Notes: generated by a model not told the origin, from the letters alone. Numbered from the stretch's first letter, positions 35,501 through 44,845 are shown. The stretch: 64,000 bases of DNA from Ruminimicrobiellum sp045223915 (GCA_045223915.1 JBGUZU010000002.1:51651-115650), one strand, 5' to 3'. Numbers and translations: made by a program.

Positions 35501-36703
35501 TTAATAAAGTCCCTTTCTAAAAAAATATGTCATATCATATTTCTCTTGATAAATTAAATTTATAGGGCATAAAAAGCCACTTAATGTCTCTTTAGAAAAG
35601 ACCTGTTCTCTTCTGGAATAAATAGTCATACATTGTAAAAAGAAGAATAAGAACAAGATGATTATTAATTTGTTTTTTAAAATAATATTTTTGTGATTAG
35701 ATATTATTGATATGAACGAGAAAGCTAAAATTAGAGACAACGTTATCCAAATTCTATCTCTTAAAGCATCGTAACACCAAACAGTAAAAAAACTAAGAAT
35801 TATGAAAAAAGTTATATTTACAAAGACGGATTTATAATATTTAAATGTAAAAAAAACAAATATTAAAATACTACTAACAATTTTCGTTCTTATTAAACTT
35901 TCCATTTGACCATTAAAACTTTTATTTGAATCTGAAAAATCTGTTAAATAATAGTCCGAATGTAAAAATTCAGGTACATATCCATATATATAATCAAACA
36001 AAAATTTTCCACTAAAAAAACAAATCAGTGTTAATATTATTTTCTCTGAAAGAGAAAAGGTTTTATTTTTAAAGGCATACCCTAATAATATAGCCGGAAT
36101 AAACATTAATGCAGTAAAATGCATAGATGTGCCAATAAAAGCAAATACTAATGATAATAAAATATTATTTTTATCTATAAAATATATAGATAACAAAATA
36201 CAAGTACTCATAAAGCCATATCTTATACCCCAAGAAATATTAATATAATATATAGAAAAAAGTATTATTAAAAAAGACAAAACATAATAATTTTTATTAT
36301 CTTTAATATTTTTATTGTTTTTTAATATATTTTTAAATATCCACATTATACTTATTAAGCAAAACAGGGTTAAGAAAAATCTAAAAAAGTAATAATTGAT
36401 TCCGATAGATTTAAAAATATATGCTAAATAATAAAACAACAAATCTTTTTCTTCTGTAAACCAAGATTTTATGGATATATATTCAACATCTTGAAAGTAT
36501 AAATAATAATGGAAAGCATCTCCTGCTGGAGGAATAATACAAATTAAAACAGCCAAAATATATCCAAGGACATATAATGATTTTTCATCCCCCTTATAAA
36601 TAGATACTAATACTAATGGAAAAGCTAATAGCGGTGATATTATAGATAAGAGTATTTGGAAAATAAAAAAGAGTGAATTTTTAGTCATTTTCATTATACA
36701 CAT
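35501..36703 (-). CDS. Polysaccharide polymerase, EpsG/Wzy-like
   Basis: A multi-span membrane protein of about 400 residues with 10-12 helices and few soluble loops. The early part has GDAFHYYLYFQDVEY and the middle WGIRYGFMSTCILLSIYF and GTSMHFTALMFIPAI, the pattern of EpsG-type O-antigen/capsule polymerases (an Arg in an early helix, then SxHxTA). Start choice is open: GTG 36718, ATG 36703, 36694 or 36688 are all in frame and none has a good ribosome site. All overlap the upstream glycosyltransferase end. It would polymerise the repeat units exported by the Wzx-like protein. Confidence 0.75.
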   Translation of the reverse strand: MCIMKMTKNSLFFIFQILLSIISPLLAFPLVLVSIYKGDEKSLYVLGYILAVLICIIPPAGDAFHYYLYFQDVEYISIKSWFTEEKDLLFYYLAYIFKSIGINYYFFRFFLTLFCLISIMWIFKNILKNNKNIKDNKNYYVLSFLIILFSIYYINISWGIRYGFMSTCILLSIYFIDKNNILLSLVFAFIGTSMHFTALMFIPAILLGYAFKNKTFSLSEKIILTLICFFSGKFLFDYIYGYVPEFLHSDYYLTDFSDSNKSFNGQMESLIRTKIVSSILIFVFFTFKYYKSVFVNITFFIILSFFTVWCYDALRDRIWITLSLILAFSFISIISNHKNIILKNKLIIILFLFFFLQCMTIYSRREQVFSKETLSGFLCPINLIYQEKYDMTYFFRKGLY

Positions 36704-37790
36704 TAATATATTTTTCACACATTAGCTTTGCTGAGAAATTTTCTTTTATTAAGCTAACTGCATTTTTTGAATATAAATTATAATCTATATTTAAGATTTC
36801 ACTGATTTTGTTTTTCAAATCTTCAACATCTTGAGTTTTAAAAAAAATTCCATTTTCTTTTGTTTTTTCTAATATATATTTATGTTGAAGTATATCTGAC
36901 AATACACATGGCAAGCCACAAGAAAGAGCTTCTAATACTCCATTTGGTAACCCTTCGGACAGAGATGTTGCTATGTAAAAATCACTTGCTTGCAAATATT
37001 CTTTTATGTTGAGAATATATCCTGTAAATAAAATGTTTTTGTAATTTGCGAGTTCTTTTTTACATATTTCAAACAAATCTCCTCTTGCACCACAAAAAAC
37101 AAAAAATAAGTTTTCTTTTTTTATTTGTTTTATAACATCAACCAATGTTAATGGAGATTTCACATCTATAAAAGAACCGCTCCAAATAAATATTTTTTTA
37201 TCAGTCGGTAAATTTAATTTTAATCTTAGTTCAGTTTTATTTTCTACAGGCCGAAAATAATTAATATCAATACCATTATCTATAAAATCAAATTTTAATT
37301 TCAAATATTTGTCATTTAGTTTTTTTGATAATAATTCGGAAACAGCTACTCTATAATTAAAATTTTTAATTAAATATTTTTGTAGAAGAACCATCATTTT
37401 GCCAATATTGAATTTATATCTTAAAACATACTCTATAGGAAAATCACAATGAATAGTAACTATTTTTTTATATTTCTTATTTATAAAAAAGCCAACCAAT
37501 AACATATCTCTAAAACCATTACAATGAATCACATTTGGATTTATTTTTTTTATTATTTTTCTTAATTGTAAACCACCTAGCAAAAAACCTTTTACTCTAC
37601 CTAAATTCAATTGAATTATTTCAGTTTTTAAATTTTGAAAATCTTTTATCATTGAATTTTTTACTTCAGGAGATAAAGTTATTATTATTGGTTTATATTT
37701 TGTTAAGTCCAAATTTTTAACTATGTTGTATAAAATTATAGTTGGACCTGATTTCGTTAATGTTGATATACAATATACAATTTTTTTCAT
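36681..37790 (-). CDS. Glycosyltransferase family 4
   Basis: A GT-B enzyme of 369 residues from the ATG at 37790; a TTG seven codons earlier is less likely. It starts KKIVYCISTLTKSGPTIILY and has the GT4 nucleotide-sugar pocket: FIWSGSFIDVKSPLTLVDVI and, near the C-terminus, SDFYIATSLSEGLPNGVLEA with the E-x7-E pair. It acts on the cytoplasmic face in repeat-unit assembly. The donor sugar is unknown. Confidence 0.88.
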   Translation of the reverse strand: MKKIVYCISTLTKSGPTIILYNIVKNLDLTKYKPIIITLSPEVKNSMIKDFQNLKTEIIQLNLGRVKGFLLGGLQLRKIIKKINPNVIHCNGFRDMLLVGFFINKKYKKIVTIHCDFPIEYVLRYKFNIGKMMVLLQKYLIKNFNYRVAVSELLSKKLNDKYLKLKFDFIDNGIDINYFRPVENKTELRLKLNLPTDKKIFIWSGSFIDVKSPLTLVDVIKQIKKENLFFVFCGARGDLFEICKKELANYKNILFTGYILNIKEYLQASDFYIATSLSEGLPNGVLEALSCGLPCVLSDILQHKYILEKTKENGIFFKTQDVEDLKNKISEILNIDYNLYSKNAVSLIKENFSAKLMCEKYINVYNEND

Positions 37791-37825
37791 TTTACAATAT
37801 TTATTATTCAAAAATTTTAATTATT

Positions 37826-38344
37826 TTATTTACATATAAAATATTCATAATTTGGATCTTTAATTATAATTCTAGGTTTTTGGAGAACTATTGTTGCATT
37901 ATCCGGAACATCTTCAAAAACAACGCAATTTGCCCCAATTCTTACATTATTTCCAATTTTAATATTGCCAAAAATTTTTGCACCGGGACCAATATAAACA
38001 TCATCTCCTATAACTGGAACTCCTCCCCTACTCCTACCAATTGTTACTTGATGAGATATATAACAACTTTTACCTATTTGTGCTCCACCAGCTATAACAA
38101 TACCCTTAAGGCCATGTCCTAAAATAGGCCAACTTTCAAAATTATTTTTCCCATTCAAAATACGATAAATATGTGCACCATGTTTAGTATCTACTTTTCT
38201 TAAATAATATAAATAATATAATTTTAATATTTTAGGAACTTTTGGATTAAAAAGTTTATCATGTCTAGTCCAATATTTTTTATAATTAAAACCATTTGCA
38301 TTATTTAAAATAAATTCTTTCAATTTAGAGAATAAAAATTTCAA
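37826..38344 (-). CDS. Hexapeptide-repeat acyltransferase (serine-acetyltransferase-like)
   Basis: A 172-residue protein whose C-terminal two thirds is a left-handed beta-helix of hexapeptide repeats, from GIVIAGGAQIGKSCYISHQV to VPVIGDDVYIGPGAKIFGNI and beyond. The catalytic His is likely in YISHQVTIG. The start is TTG, chosen because AAGGAG lies eight bases upstream; it overlaps the stop of the preceding gene (TTGA). Within this cluster it probably O-acetylates a sugar rather than serine. Confidence 0.82.
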   Translation of the reverse strand: MKFLFSKLKEFILNNANGFNYKKYWTRHDKLFNPKVPKILKLYYLYYLRKVDTKHGAHIYRILNGKNNFESWPILGHGLKGIVIAGGAQIGKSCYISHQVTIGRSRGGVPVIGDDVYIGPGAKIFGNIKIGNNVRIGANCVVFEDVPDNATIVLQKPRIIIKDPNYEYFICK

Positions 38345-39378
38345 TTTTTATCTCCTTGCATTGATATTATCATTCTCTTATACATATCAATTAAACCTAT
38401 ACTAGGTTGCCATCCAAGTTTCTGTGCTAAAGAAACATCTAAATTTAGAAAACTTGGCACTGGATATTTAGAAACATCTCCTTTTTCTGCAATACGAACT
38501 GAAATTCTATTATCGGTCAATTGTTTTGCAACCATCTGTGCCATCTCGTAAATAGAACAATATGTATTCGGATTTGCCAAGTTATAGGATTTTCCACTTT
38601 CTCCTTTTAATAATACACTTAAAATACCGGTCACTGCATCTGCAGTATATAAATAAGAATGTTTACTTTCACCTTTAGTTTGTAAAATAATATCTTCTTT
38701 ATTAATAGCACATCTTGCCATCATAGCAAACACACGAACATCATTATAAGATACACCAGGGCCAAAAGTTTGTGCTAAACGAGTACTTTTTGTTTGTATT
38801 CCATATTGCTTGTTATAACAAAAACAGAGATTCTCACATAATCTTTTACTTATTGGATAACAATTTCGTACAGAGGAAATGTCTAAAGATCCTAAATCGT
38901 TTTCTTTTAATAATTTTTCAGTTTCAATTTTGCCATATACTTCCATACTTGATAGATAGACAAAACTTTCAATTTGTTTTTGAACTGCAAGTTGTAATAA
39001 TTTGTCTGTTCCAAATACTGCAGTATGAATTGTATCTACCGGATTAGAAACAAAAAAAGCACTTGCGGTCGGACTTGCACCATGAATAATATAATTAATA
39101 GGTTCTTTAATATCTGGCAAATTTTCTACTGATCCTTCTATAACAAACAAAGATTCATCTTTAGATTCTTCTTTTAATACATTGGGATTACGAACTAAAG
39201 CTAAAATTTTTAAATTTAAGCTATAACATTTATTTGTATATAATAAAGCATATAATAAATTCTTACCTATTAAACCACTTGCTCCGGTAATTAATATAGT
39301 TTTATTCTTTAACCTATCCCAAGGAATACAAGATGCTTTTGATATATATTCGCAGTCTTTTATTAAAATATCTTTCAT
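38341..39378 (-). CDS. NAD-dependent epimerase/dehydratase (extended SDR)
   Basis: A 345-residue sugar-modifying enzyme: NAD-binding ITGASGLIGKNLLYALL, SSMEVYGKIE with the active-site Ser, and YPISKRLCENLC with the Tyr-x3-Lys pair. The C-terminal part carries LGWQPSIGLIDMYKRMI, as in UDP-sugar decarboxylases and epimerases. It is followed by the IspD-like cytidylyltransferase and LicD genes, so it may act on a CDP-linked or polyol substrate; that is inference from the neighbours. Confidence 0.8.
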   Translation of the reverse strand: MKDILIKDCEYISKASCIPWDRLKNKTILITGASGLIGKNLLYALLYTNKCYSLNLKILALVRNPNVLKEESKDESLFVIEGSVENLPDIKEPINYIIHGASPTASAFFVSNPVDTIHTAVFGTDKLLQLAVQKQIESFVYLSSMEVYGKIETEKLLKENDLGSLDISSVRNCYPISKRLCENLCFCYNKQYGIQTKSTRLAQTFGPGVSYNDVRVFAMMARCAINKEDIILQTKGESKHSYLYTADAVTGILSVLLKGESGKSYNLANPNTYCSIYEMAQMVAKQLTDNRISVRIAEKGDVSKYPVPSFLNLDVSLAQKLGWQPSIGLIDMYKRMIISMQGDKN

Positions 39379-39387
39379 AAAATATAC

Positions 39388-40098
39388 CTAACTAAATATT
39401 TGTAAATTTTCTTTTGCTTCAACTAAAGCACGAAATAAGTAATAATCATTCGAAGTTGTAATTTTTATATTTTCTATAGGACCAACAATTGTGCTTAATT
39501 TGTGTCCATAATGTTGCATTAAAGATGCAGAATCTATAAACTCTAATTTTTCTTTTTTTGCTTGTTCATGTGCTTGTAAAATATCTTTTGTAAAAAAACT
39601 TTGTGGCGCACGAGCCAACAAGCAATCTTTACGATCAAACAATGCTGTAGATTGATTATTTTTACTTTTTAACATAATCGTCTCTATAGCAGGTGAAACT
39701 GTTATGCAATTTCCATTTTCTTTCGTTTTAGCAATTACAGCTGAAATTGTTTTATTATCTATTAACGGACGAACTCCGTCATGAATAAGAACAACGGAAT
39801 TAGGATCTTGTTTATATACTTCCAACAAACCTTTATAAATAGATTCTTGCCCTGTTTTTCCCCCAGCAATAACAGATGATATTTTGGTAATATTGTATTT
39901 GTTGATTAATTCATTAGCATAATCTATCCATGACTTCAAACAAACTAAAACTATCCTATCTATTTTCTCGTTTTTCTGAAATTTTTCTAATGTATATATT
40001 AAAATTGGTTTTCCGTATAAATCTAAAAATTGTTTAGGCTTACCATTACTATTCATTCTTTGACCGGTTCCACCGGCAAAAATAAGCGCTATATTCAT
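39388..40098 (-). CDS. IspD/TarI-family cytidylyltransferase
   Basis: A 236-residue CTP-using nucleotidyltransferase: FAGGTGQRMNSNGKPKQFLD at the N-terminus, VLIHDGVRPLIDNKTI, ARAPQSFFTKDIL and GPIENIKITTSNDYYLFRAL. All are shared by IspD and the ribitol-5-phosphate enzyme TarI. The context next to licD and sugar genes favours making a CDP-polyol donor for the polysaccharide rather than the isoprenoid step, but sequence alone does not separate the two. Confidence 0.82.
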   Translation of the reverse strand: MNIALIFAGGTGQRMNSNGKPKQFLDLYGKPILIYTLEKFQKNEKIDRIVLVCLKSWIDYANELINKYNITKISSVIAGGKTGQESIYKGLLEVYKQDPNSVVLIHDGVRPLIDNKTISAVIAKTKENGNCITVSPAIETIMLKSKNNQSTALFDRKDCLLARAPQSFFTKDILQAHEQAKKEKLEFIDSASLMQHYGHKLSTIVGPIENIKITTSNDYYLFRALVEAKENLQIFS

Positions 40099-40100
40099 GA

Positions 40101-41000
40101 TTAATACTCCCCAAAATTTATTTGTGTAAAAAAATGATGTTCCCTTTTGTTTTCAGGCGGAAGTTGCATATAACTGTTCCCATACAATTGTTTCAAATAC
40201 TCGTGTGGCTTTGCCGGTAAAAAAACATTTATATTTTCAAACATTCCTTCTGAACATGGAATAAAAGTTTCCCAAGAAATCATTTCCCCAAGATAATGTT
40301 TGCGTCCCGTAGGTATAGTACACAACTTACTTTTGGCTTTTGTCTGGACTAATTTATCAAATATTTTATACCACCAAGAGTAAGGTTTAAATGAAATACA
40401 CCATCCGGCAAAACATCTTAATTTATAAATAATCTTTGCTTTTAATGAACCGCTATATAAATATTCTGCTTCTTTGTTGTGTGTTTGATATAACTTAGCC
40501 GATACAAAAAGGTATGCTAGACATGTAATAAAAAGACCTTTTAAATTTCTTACAAAAATATTATTTGGAACATTTTCTATAGGAAATACATCTATACTTA
40601 TGCCCATTGGAAATTTATCTGCTATTGAATGTATGTCTTGCAATAATGTTCCTTTAAGAGATATTTTTAAAAATAAATGAGTTGCTTCATTCTCTACACA
40701 AGGAGCATAAATATCATACTTATCTTTTTTTTCTTTAGAAAATAATTCAATAAATTTTTGATAATCATCACGAGACATATTTAAATCTAAATCATCATCC
40801 CAAGGAATAAAACCTTTGTGCCTAACTGCACCCAATGCGCTGCCACCACCTAACATATATTGAATTTTATTCCTATTACAAAACTCTATAATATCTTGTA
40901 ACATAGATAACAAAATAGTTCTAAGATGTTTTTTTTGAATATCAGTCAATTCAAAACCATTAGTCTGATTTACCAAAGTTCTAGTATCTAGTGCACACAT
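40101..41000 (-). CDS. LicD-family phosphotransferase
   Basis: A 299-residue protein with the LicD/fukutin nucleotidyltransferase-fold core: GGGSALGAVRHKGFIPWDDD followed by LDLNMSRDDY, the metal-binding Asp run, and IDVFPIENVPNN. LicD enzymes move phosphocholine, ribitol phosphate or similar groups from CDP donors onto glycans. The CDP-forming enzyme two bases away fits this. It starts at ATG 41000 with GAGG upstream. Confidence 0.87.
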   Translation of the reverse strand: MCALDTRTLVNQTNGFELTDIQKKHLRTILLSMLQDIIEFCNRNKIQYMLGGGSALGAVRHKGFIPWDDDLDLNMSRDDYQKFIELFSKEKKDKYDIYAPCVENEATHLFLKISLKGTLLQDIHSIADKFPMGISIDVFPIENVPNNIFVRNLKGLFITCLAYLFVSAKLYQTHNKEAEYLYSGSLKAKIIYKLRCFAGWCISFKPYSWWYKIFDKLVQTKAKSKLCTIPTGRKHYLGEMISWETFIPCSEGMFENINVFLPAKPHEYLKQLYGNSYMQLPPENKREHHFFTQINFGEY

Positions 41001-41006
41001 TATTTA

Positions 41007-41810
41007 TTACCTCAAAACCTTTTTATAAAACAATGTTCTTATGTTGTTTGGCATTAAAACTTGTGTAATAAATCGAATTGTTATGTTGAACAAATAATAC
41101 GGATAATTTATTATTTTCATTTTTAACATTTGTTTTGAAATTTCTTTGTTGCTTTTAAAATATTTATATCCACCACGACGTGCAAACATTTTTGTATCTA
41201 CTCTTACATTTACCAATAATTGTGGAATGTTTTTTGTTTGAAACTTTGCATTAACAAGTCTTGCCCAAAGGTAATAATCTTCCATTTGGTAAAAAGTTTG
41301 ATAATTTCCAACTTTTAAAACATCTTCTTTTTTAAACATTACTGTAACATGATTAAACGGAGACCTTGTTTTAATATATTGTTTTATTTTGTTATCTTCC
41401 AAAGGAACTTTTCTTATTGATGTTTTTTTATTATTTTGGGAATCAAATTCTTGTATATAACCACCAACAATAGTTAAATTTGGATTATTTTCAAATTCTT
41501 TTAGTTGTAGTTCAAACCTGTTAGGCAAACTTATATCGTCACTATCCATTCTTGCAACTAACGGATATTTACATTTTAAAAGACCTTGTTGTAATGCTAC
41601 TCCAAGACCTGAATTTTGTTCAAGTCTTAATATATCTAAACTATCTTTATATTCAGTTATAATCTGTTCCAATTCATTCGGTATTTGTCCGTCAATAACC
41701 AACACTATTTGATTAGGTTTTACAGTACTATTCAAAACACTATCAATAGATTGTTTAAGCCATTGAGGATTATCTTTATGGTATACAGACATTAAGACTG
41801 AAAAAGGCAT
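41007..41810 (-). CDS. Glycosyltransferase family 2 (AmsE/WaaE-like)
   Basis: A 267-residue GT-A enzyme: MPFSVLMSVYHKDNPQWLKQ, IVLVIDGQIPNELEQII, and PLVARMDSDDISLPNRFELQ with the metal DSDD. The form of the start (SVLMSVYHKDNP) and ARMDSDDI match amylovoran-type GT2 enzymes. The first gene of the minus-strand polysaccharide block; the next 480 bases are repeats, so its promoter is not clear. Confidence 0.87.
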   Translation of the reverse strand: MPFSVLMSVYHKDNPQWLKQSIDSVLNSTVKPNQIVLVIDGQIPNELEQIITEYKDSLDILRLEQNSGLGVALQQGLLKCKYPLVARMDSDDISLPNRFELQLKEFENNPNLTIVGGYIQEFDSQNNKKTSIRKVPLEDNKIKQYIKTRSPFNHVTVMFKKEDVLKVGNYQTFYQMEDYYLWARLVNAKFQTKNIPQLLVNVRVDTKMFARRGGYKYFKSNKEISKQMLKMKIINYPYYLFNITIRFITQVLMPNNIRTLFYKKVLR

Positions 41811-42230
41811 TTAAAATTTTCTCCGAAAATTTTAGCTTAAAGCTTATAGCTTATGGCTTATAGTTTAACTACGAGATCCCGTATCAAGTACGGGATGACA
41901 GACAAAACAACAATGTATAATTTACAATGTACAATTAACTACAAACTACCAACAACTAAAACGACCTTTTTAACAACAAAAATTATCATTATATTATACT
42001 AAATACGGCAGAAGATTGGAACAACAGTTTACAGCTAAAAGCTTATTAAAAATTTGCAATACAAATTTTAGCTTATGGCTTATTAAAAAATTCTACGAAT
42101 TTTTTGCTTAAAGCTTACAGATTAGAGTTTAACGACAAACGGCAATGGATTGCCACACTTCATTCGCAATGACTACAAACTACCAACAACCAACGGAGAG
42201 ATCCCGCATCAAGTGCGGGATGACAAATTA
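41811..42230. repeat. Repeat-filled divergent gap in the polysaccharide cluster
   Basis: Contains R2/R4 linkers, R1 copies at 41873-41900 and 42198-42225, an R2 pair around 42045-42105 and a GGATTGCCACACTTCATTCGCAATGAC palindrome-like element near 42146. No gene is seen. Confidence 0.85.
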
Positions 42231-42255
42231 TAGTGTTTTATTATTTTTTTTTAAT

Positions 42256-42264
42256 TGCTATAAT
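42256..42264 (+). promoter_or_regulatory. Extended -10 promoter of the initiating sugar transferase
   Basis: TGCTATAAT, an extended -10 element (TG, one base, TATAAT), 29 bases before the ATG at 42293. The -35 region is weak. Confidence 0.6.
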
Positions 42265-42292
42265 ACAAAGTCAAAATACAGGAAAAGGATTT

Positions 42293-43633
42293 ATGAGATT
42301 TTTATTTTTCTTATTAGATTTTATAGTTTTTATTGTAACAGCATCAATTGTGTTAACTCTTCGTTCCCCAAGCGGCTCTTGGGATTTTTCGTTTTTCTTA
42401 AATAACTGTAAAGTATTGATTCCCGTATTTATAGTTAATGTGATATTACTTTTGATTTTTTCTTTTTACGATTTAAGAAGATCTTACGAAAGACATTCAA
42501 ATCGTTTTGCAGGACTTTTAACGGCATTTATAGTTTCTTTTATTATATCTGCAACAGGTATATATTTTGGAGCAACGCTATTTCATATCCCTACACCGAA
42601 AACGAACTTACTGTTAATTTTGTTAGTTTTTTATTGCTATATTTTCTTATCGAGAAACATTTACAGACTTCTTCACTTTTCGAAAATAAATGTAGTTTCC
42701 GTAGGAACAAGCAGAACTTTAAACAGACTTAGAGAAGTTTGGAAAAAAGCTCCGAAATTCAAAGTTGTTTATGATTTTAAAAATGTTGAAGAAATTCCGC
42801 AAGGTTTGGATGTATCCGATATTGATTTCTTGGTAGTATCCAACAACATTTTGGAACAAGATAACAACACGGCAAAAATTATTTTTGATAATTTTGTTTC
42901 CAAAGGTATTATCTGCTTAACGGACTTGGCTTTATTCGAAGATATCTTTTCGAGGTTAGCTAAAGAAACTTTAAAAAATCCAAATTGGCTTATAAAAGAT
43001 ATTAGTAACAAACGAAGAAAAAGAACATATCCGATAATCAAAAGACTTTTTGATATATCTACCGCCATTTGTTTATTACCGATATTTTTCCCGATAGGTA
43101 TAATAATTTATTTTTTAATTCTTTTTATAGATAAACAAAACCCTATATTCTTCCAGGAAAGAGTCAGTGTTGGCGAAAAAGCTATACAGATATGCAAATT
43201 CAGAACACTTATTACAGGAACGGAAACACCTACGAGATTAGGTAAGATATTAAGAAAGTTCAGGTTGGACGAAATTCCGCAACTTATAAATATTTTAGAC
43301 GGTAATATTTCCTTTGTAGGGCCAAGACCTTTACAGTTTGAAGATTATGAATTGTTAAAAAAATATATACCTACCTATTCATTAAGAACAATTATAAAAC
43401 CGGGACTAACCGGATGGGCACAACTCAATTTTAAAGCACCCCGCAACTATTATGCAGCAGAAATTCCAACATTTGAAAACGATTTTCAAAAAAATGTCTA
43501 TTTCAGAGATGCTTTCGTTAGACTTGCCTACGATGTTTGGTATGTAAAGAATGCTTCGTTTATGCTCGATTTGGAAATTATGTTGAAGACGGCGAAGAGA
43601 GCGTTTATTCGCGATAAAAAACTTTCAGAATAA
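42293..43633 (+). CDS. Polyprenyl-phosphate sugar-1-phosphate transferase (initiating sugar transferase)
   Basis: From the ATG at 42293, which follows AGGAAAAGGA, the protein has 446 residues. The N-terminal half has about four membrane helices and a Rossmann-like middle part. The C-terminal catalytic domain has a membrane helix, then PIFFQERVSVGEKAIQICKF, RKFRLDEIPQLINILDGN, SFVGPRPLQFEDYE and IKPGLTGWAQLNF. It transfers a sugar phosphate to undecaprenyl phosphate, the first step of repeat-unit assembly. It is divergent from the rest of the cluster. Confidence 0.92.
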   Translation: MRFLFFLLDFIVFIVTASIVLTLRSPSGSWDFSFFLNNCKVLIPVFIVNVILLLIFSFYDLRRSYERHSNRFAGLLTAFIVSFIISATGIYFGATLFHIPTPKTNLLLILLVFYCYIFLSRNIYRLLHFSKINVVSVGTSRTLNRLREVWKKAPKFKVVYDFKNVEEIPQGLDVSDIDFLVVSNNILEQDNNTAKIIFDNFVSKGIICLTDLALFEDIFSRLAKETLKNPNWLIKDISNKRRKRTYPIIKRLFDISTAICLLPIFFPIGIIIYFLILFIDKQNPIFFQERVSVGEKAIQICKFRTLITGTETPTRLGKILRKFRLDEIPQLINILDGNISFVGPRPLQFEDYELLKKYIPTYSLRTIIKPGLTGWAQLNFKAPRNYYAAEIPTFENDFQKNVYFRDAFVRLAYDVWYVKNASFMLDLEIMLKTAKRAFIRDKKLSE

Positions 43634-44031
43634 AGTTTTTTATCAGCGCGCTTATTAAAAATTTGCAAAGCAAATTTTAGCTTATAGCTTATTAAAAAAT
43701 TCTACGAATTTTTTGCTTATGGTTTATGGTTTATGGTTTAACGACCTTAACAACTAGCTTAGAGCTTATAGAAAAATCCTGTGGATTTTTCGCTTAAAGC
43801 TTATAGCTTATTAAAAATTTGCAAAGCAAATTTTAGCTTATGGCTTAGCAAAATGCGAAGCATTTTGGCTTATTAAAAAATTCTACGAATTTTTTGCTTA
43901 GGGCTTATAGCTTATGGTTTAACGACAACGACACAGGCAACGACGGAAAGACAGCTTAGAGCTTAGAAAAATCGCAAGGCGATTTTTGCTTAGGGCTTAT
44001 TAAAAGATCTTTCAGATTTTTTGCTTAGAGT
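43634..44031. repeat. Dense R2 hairpin repeat block
   Basis: The clearest display of R2: AAATTTGCAAAGCAAATTT, AAAAATTCTACGAATTTTTT, AAAAATCCTGTGGATTTTT, AAAATGCGAAGCATTTT, AAAAATCGCAAGGCGATTTTT and AAAATCTTTCAGATTTT. They are joined by GCTTATAGCTTATTA-type linkers, with R4 runs and an ACGACAACGAC run between. No coding region is seen. Confidence 0.9.
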
Positions 44032-44421
44032 TTATGGTTTATTGTATCTATTTAATTGAGATAATTTTAATGCATTAATTTTTCTATTTAAATTATCAAT
44101 AATTTCTCTTGTTTTTAAATAATCTTTCCCTTCTATAAATTTCAATTCATAAGCAATTATTGTTTGATTCAATACTTCAAACAAGCTACCTGTAGCTATT
44201 TCTGTAAATTTTGCTTGTTCTTTTAAAGATTGTTTAGCAGAACCTTCTGCTATATTAGAAGAAATAGAAACAACAGCTCTTTTAATTTGAGACGATAAAC
44301 CGAATTGTTCGTTGTCAGGAAAATTTTCTGCTATCTTGTAAATAATTTTTGTAAGATCAATAGATTGTTTCCAAACATCCAATGTTTCAAAAGTATAAAT
44401 ATATTGTTTTTTCTTTTCCAT
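44032..44421 (-). CDS. Four-helix bundle protein (23S rRNA IVS type)
   Basis: A small helical protein of the family first found inside 23S rRNA intervening sequences: FETLDVWKQSIDLTKIIYKI, FGLSSQIKRAVVSISSNIAE, GSAKQSLKEQAKFTEIATGS. The ATG at 44421 follows AAGGT; one more in-frame ATG at 44451 would add ten residues not usual in the family. The function is not known. It stands alone in a repeat-rich area beside a toxin-antitoxin pair. Confidence 0.82.
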   Translation of the reverse strand: MEKKKQYIYTFETLDVWKQSIDLTKIIYKIAENFPDNEQFGLSSQIKRAVVSISSNIAEGSAKQSLKEQAKFTEIATGSLFEVLNQTIIAYELKFIEGKDYLKTREIIDNLNRKINALKLSQLNRYNKP

Positions 44422-44521
44422 AAATTCTACCTTAAACTCTAAATTTTTCATTCTTATCTAAATCCTAAAATAAATGGTCCCTATTATTCTTGCCTATTGT
44501 GAGGAACTGAGGGTTTGGAGT

Positions 44522-44845
44522 TTAAGCACAATACAACTCTATACCCAAACCACTTGATATATTTAATATCGTTTCAAATTTTGGTTGATAATTCGGTTTT
44601 AGTATTCTATATATATTTGGTCTTTTTATTTTTGTTTTTTTTGAAAGTTCTGTTATCCCGCCTGCCATTGCAAGAATTCTTAAGTTCATTAAAAAAACAT
44701 CTATATTTCTTGTTTTATTAAAATCTTTTTTTATTCTCTCTTTAAACTTTTCTAATCTTTTTGGATTATTTTTTAGTTTTTTTGCATAAGAGGTATCAAA
44801 ATCTTCTTTTGCTAATTCATAATCTATATTCTTGTTCTTTTTCAT
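44522..44845 (-). CDS. HigA-like antitoxin, XRE-type HTH (second gene of TA pair)
   Basis: A 107-residue DNA-binding antitoxin of the putative addiction-module antidote family (COG3636-type). The HTH lies in the second half: LRILAMAGGITELSKKTKIK with PNIYRILKPNYQPKFETILN and GLGIELYCA. It overlaps the toxin gene by four bases (ATGA), so the two are co-translated. It would neutralise the toxin and repress the shared promoter through the palindrome at 45170-45189. Confidence 0.85.
   Translation of the reverse strand: MKKNKNIDYELAKEDFDTSYAKKLKNNPKRLEKFKERIKKDFNKTRNIDVFLMNLRILAMAGGITELSKKTKIKRPNIYRILKPNYQPKFETILNISSGLGIELYCA

Noticed and set aside
39388..40098. Naming the cytidylyltransferase ispD
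   Set aside because: Motifs are shared by IspD and TarI; position beside licD and sugar genes makes the polysaccharide role more likely, so no symbol is given.
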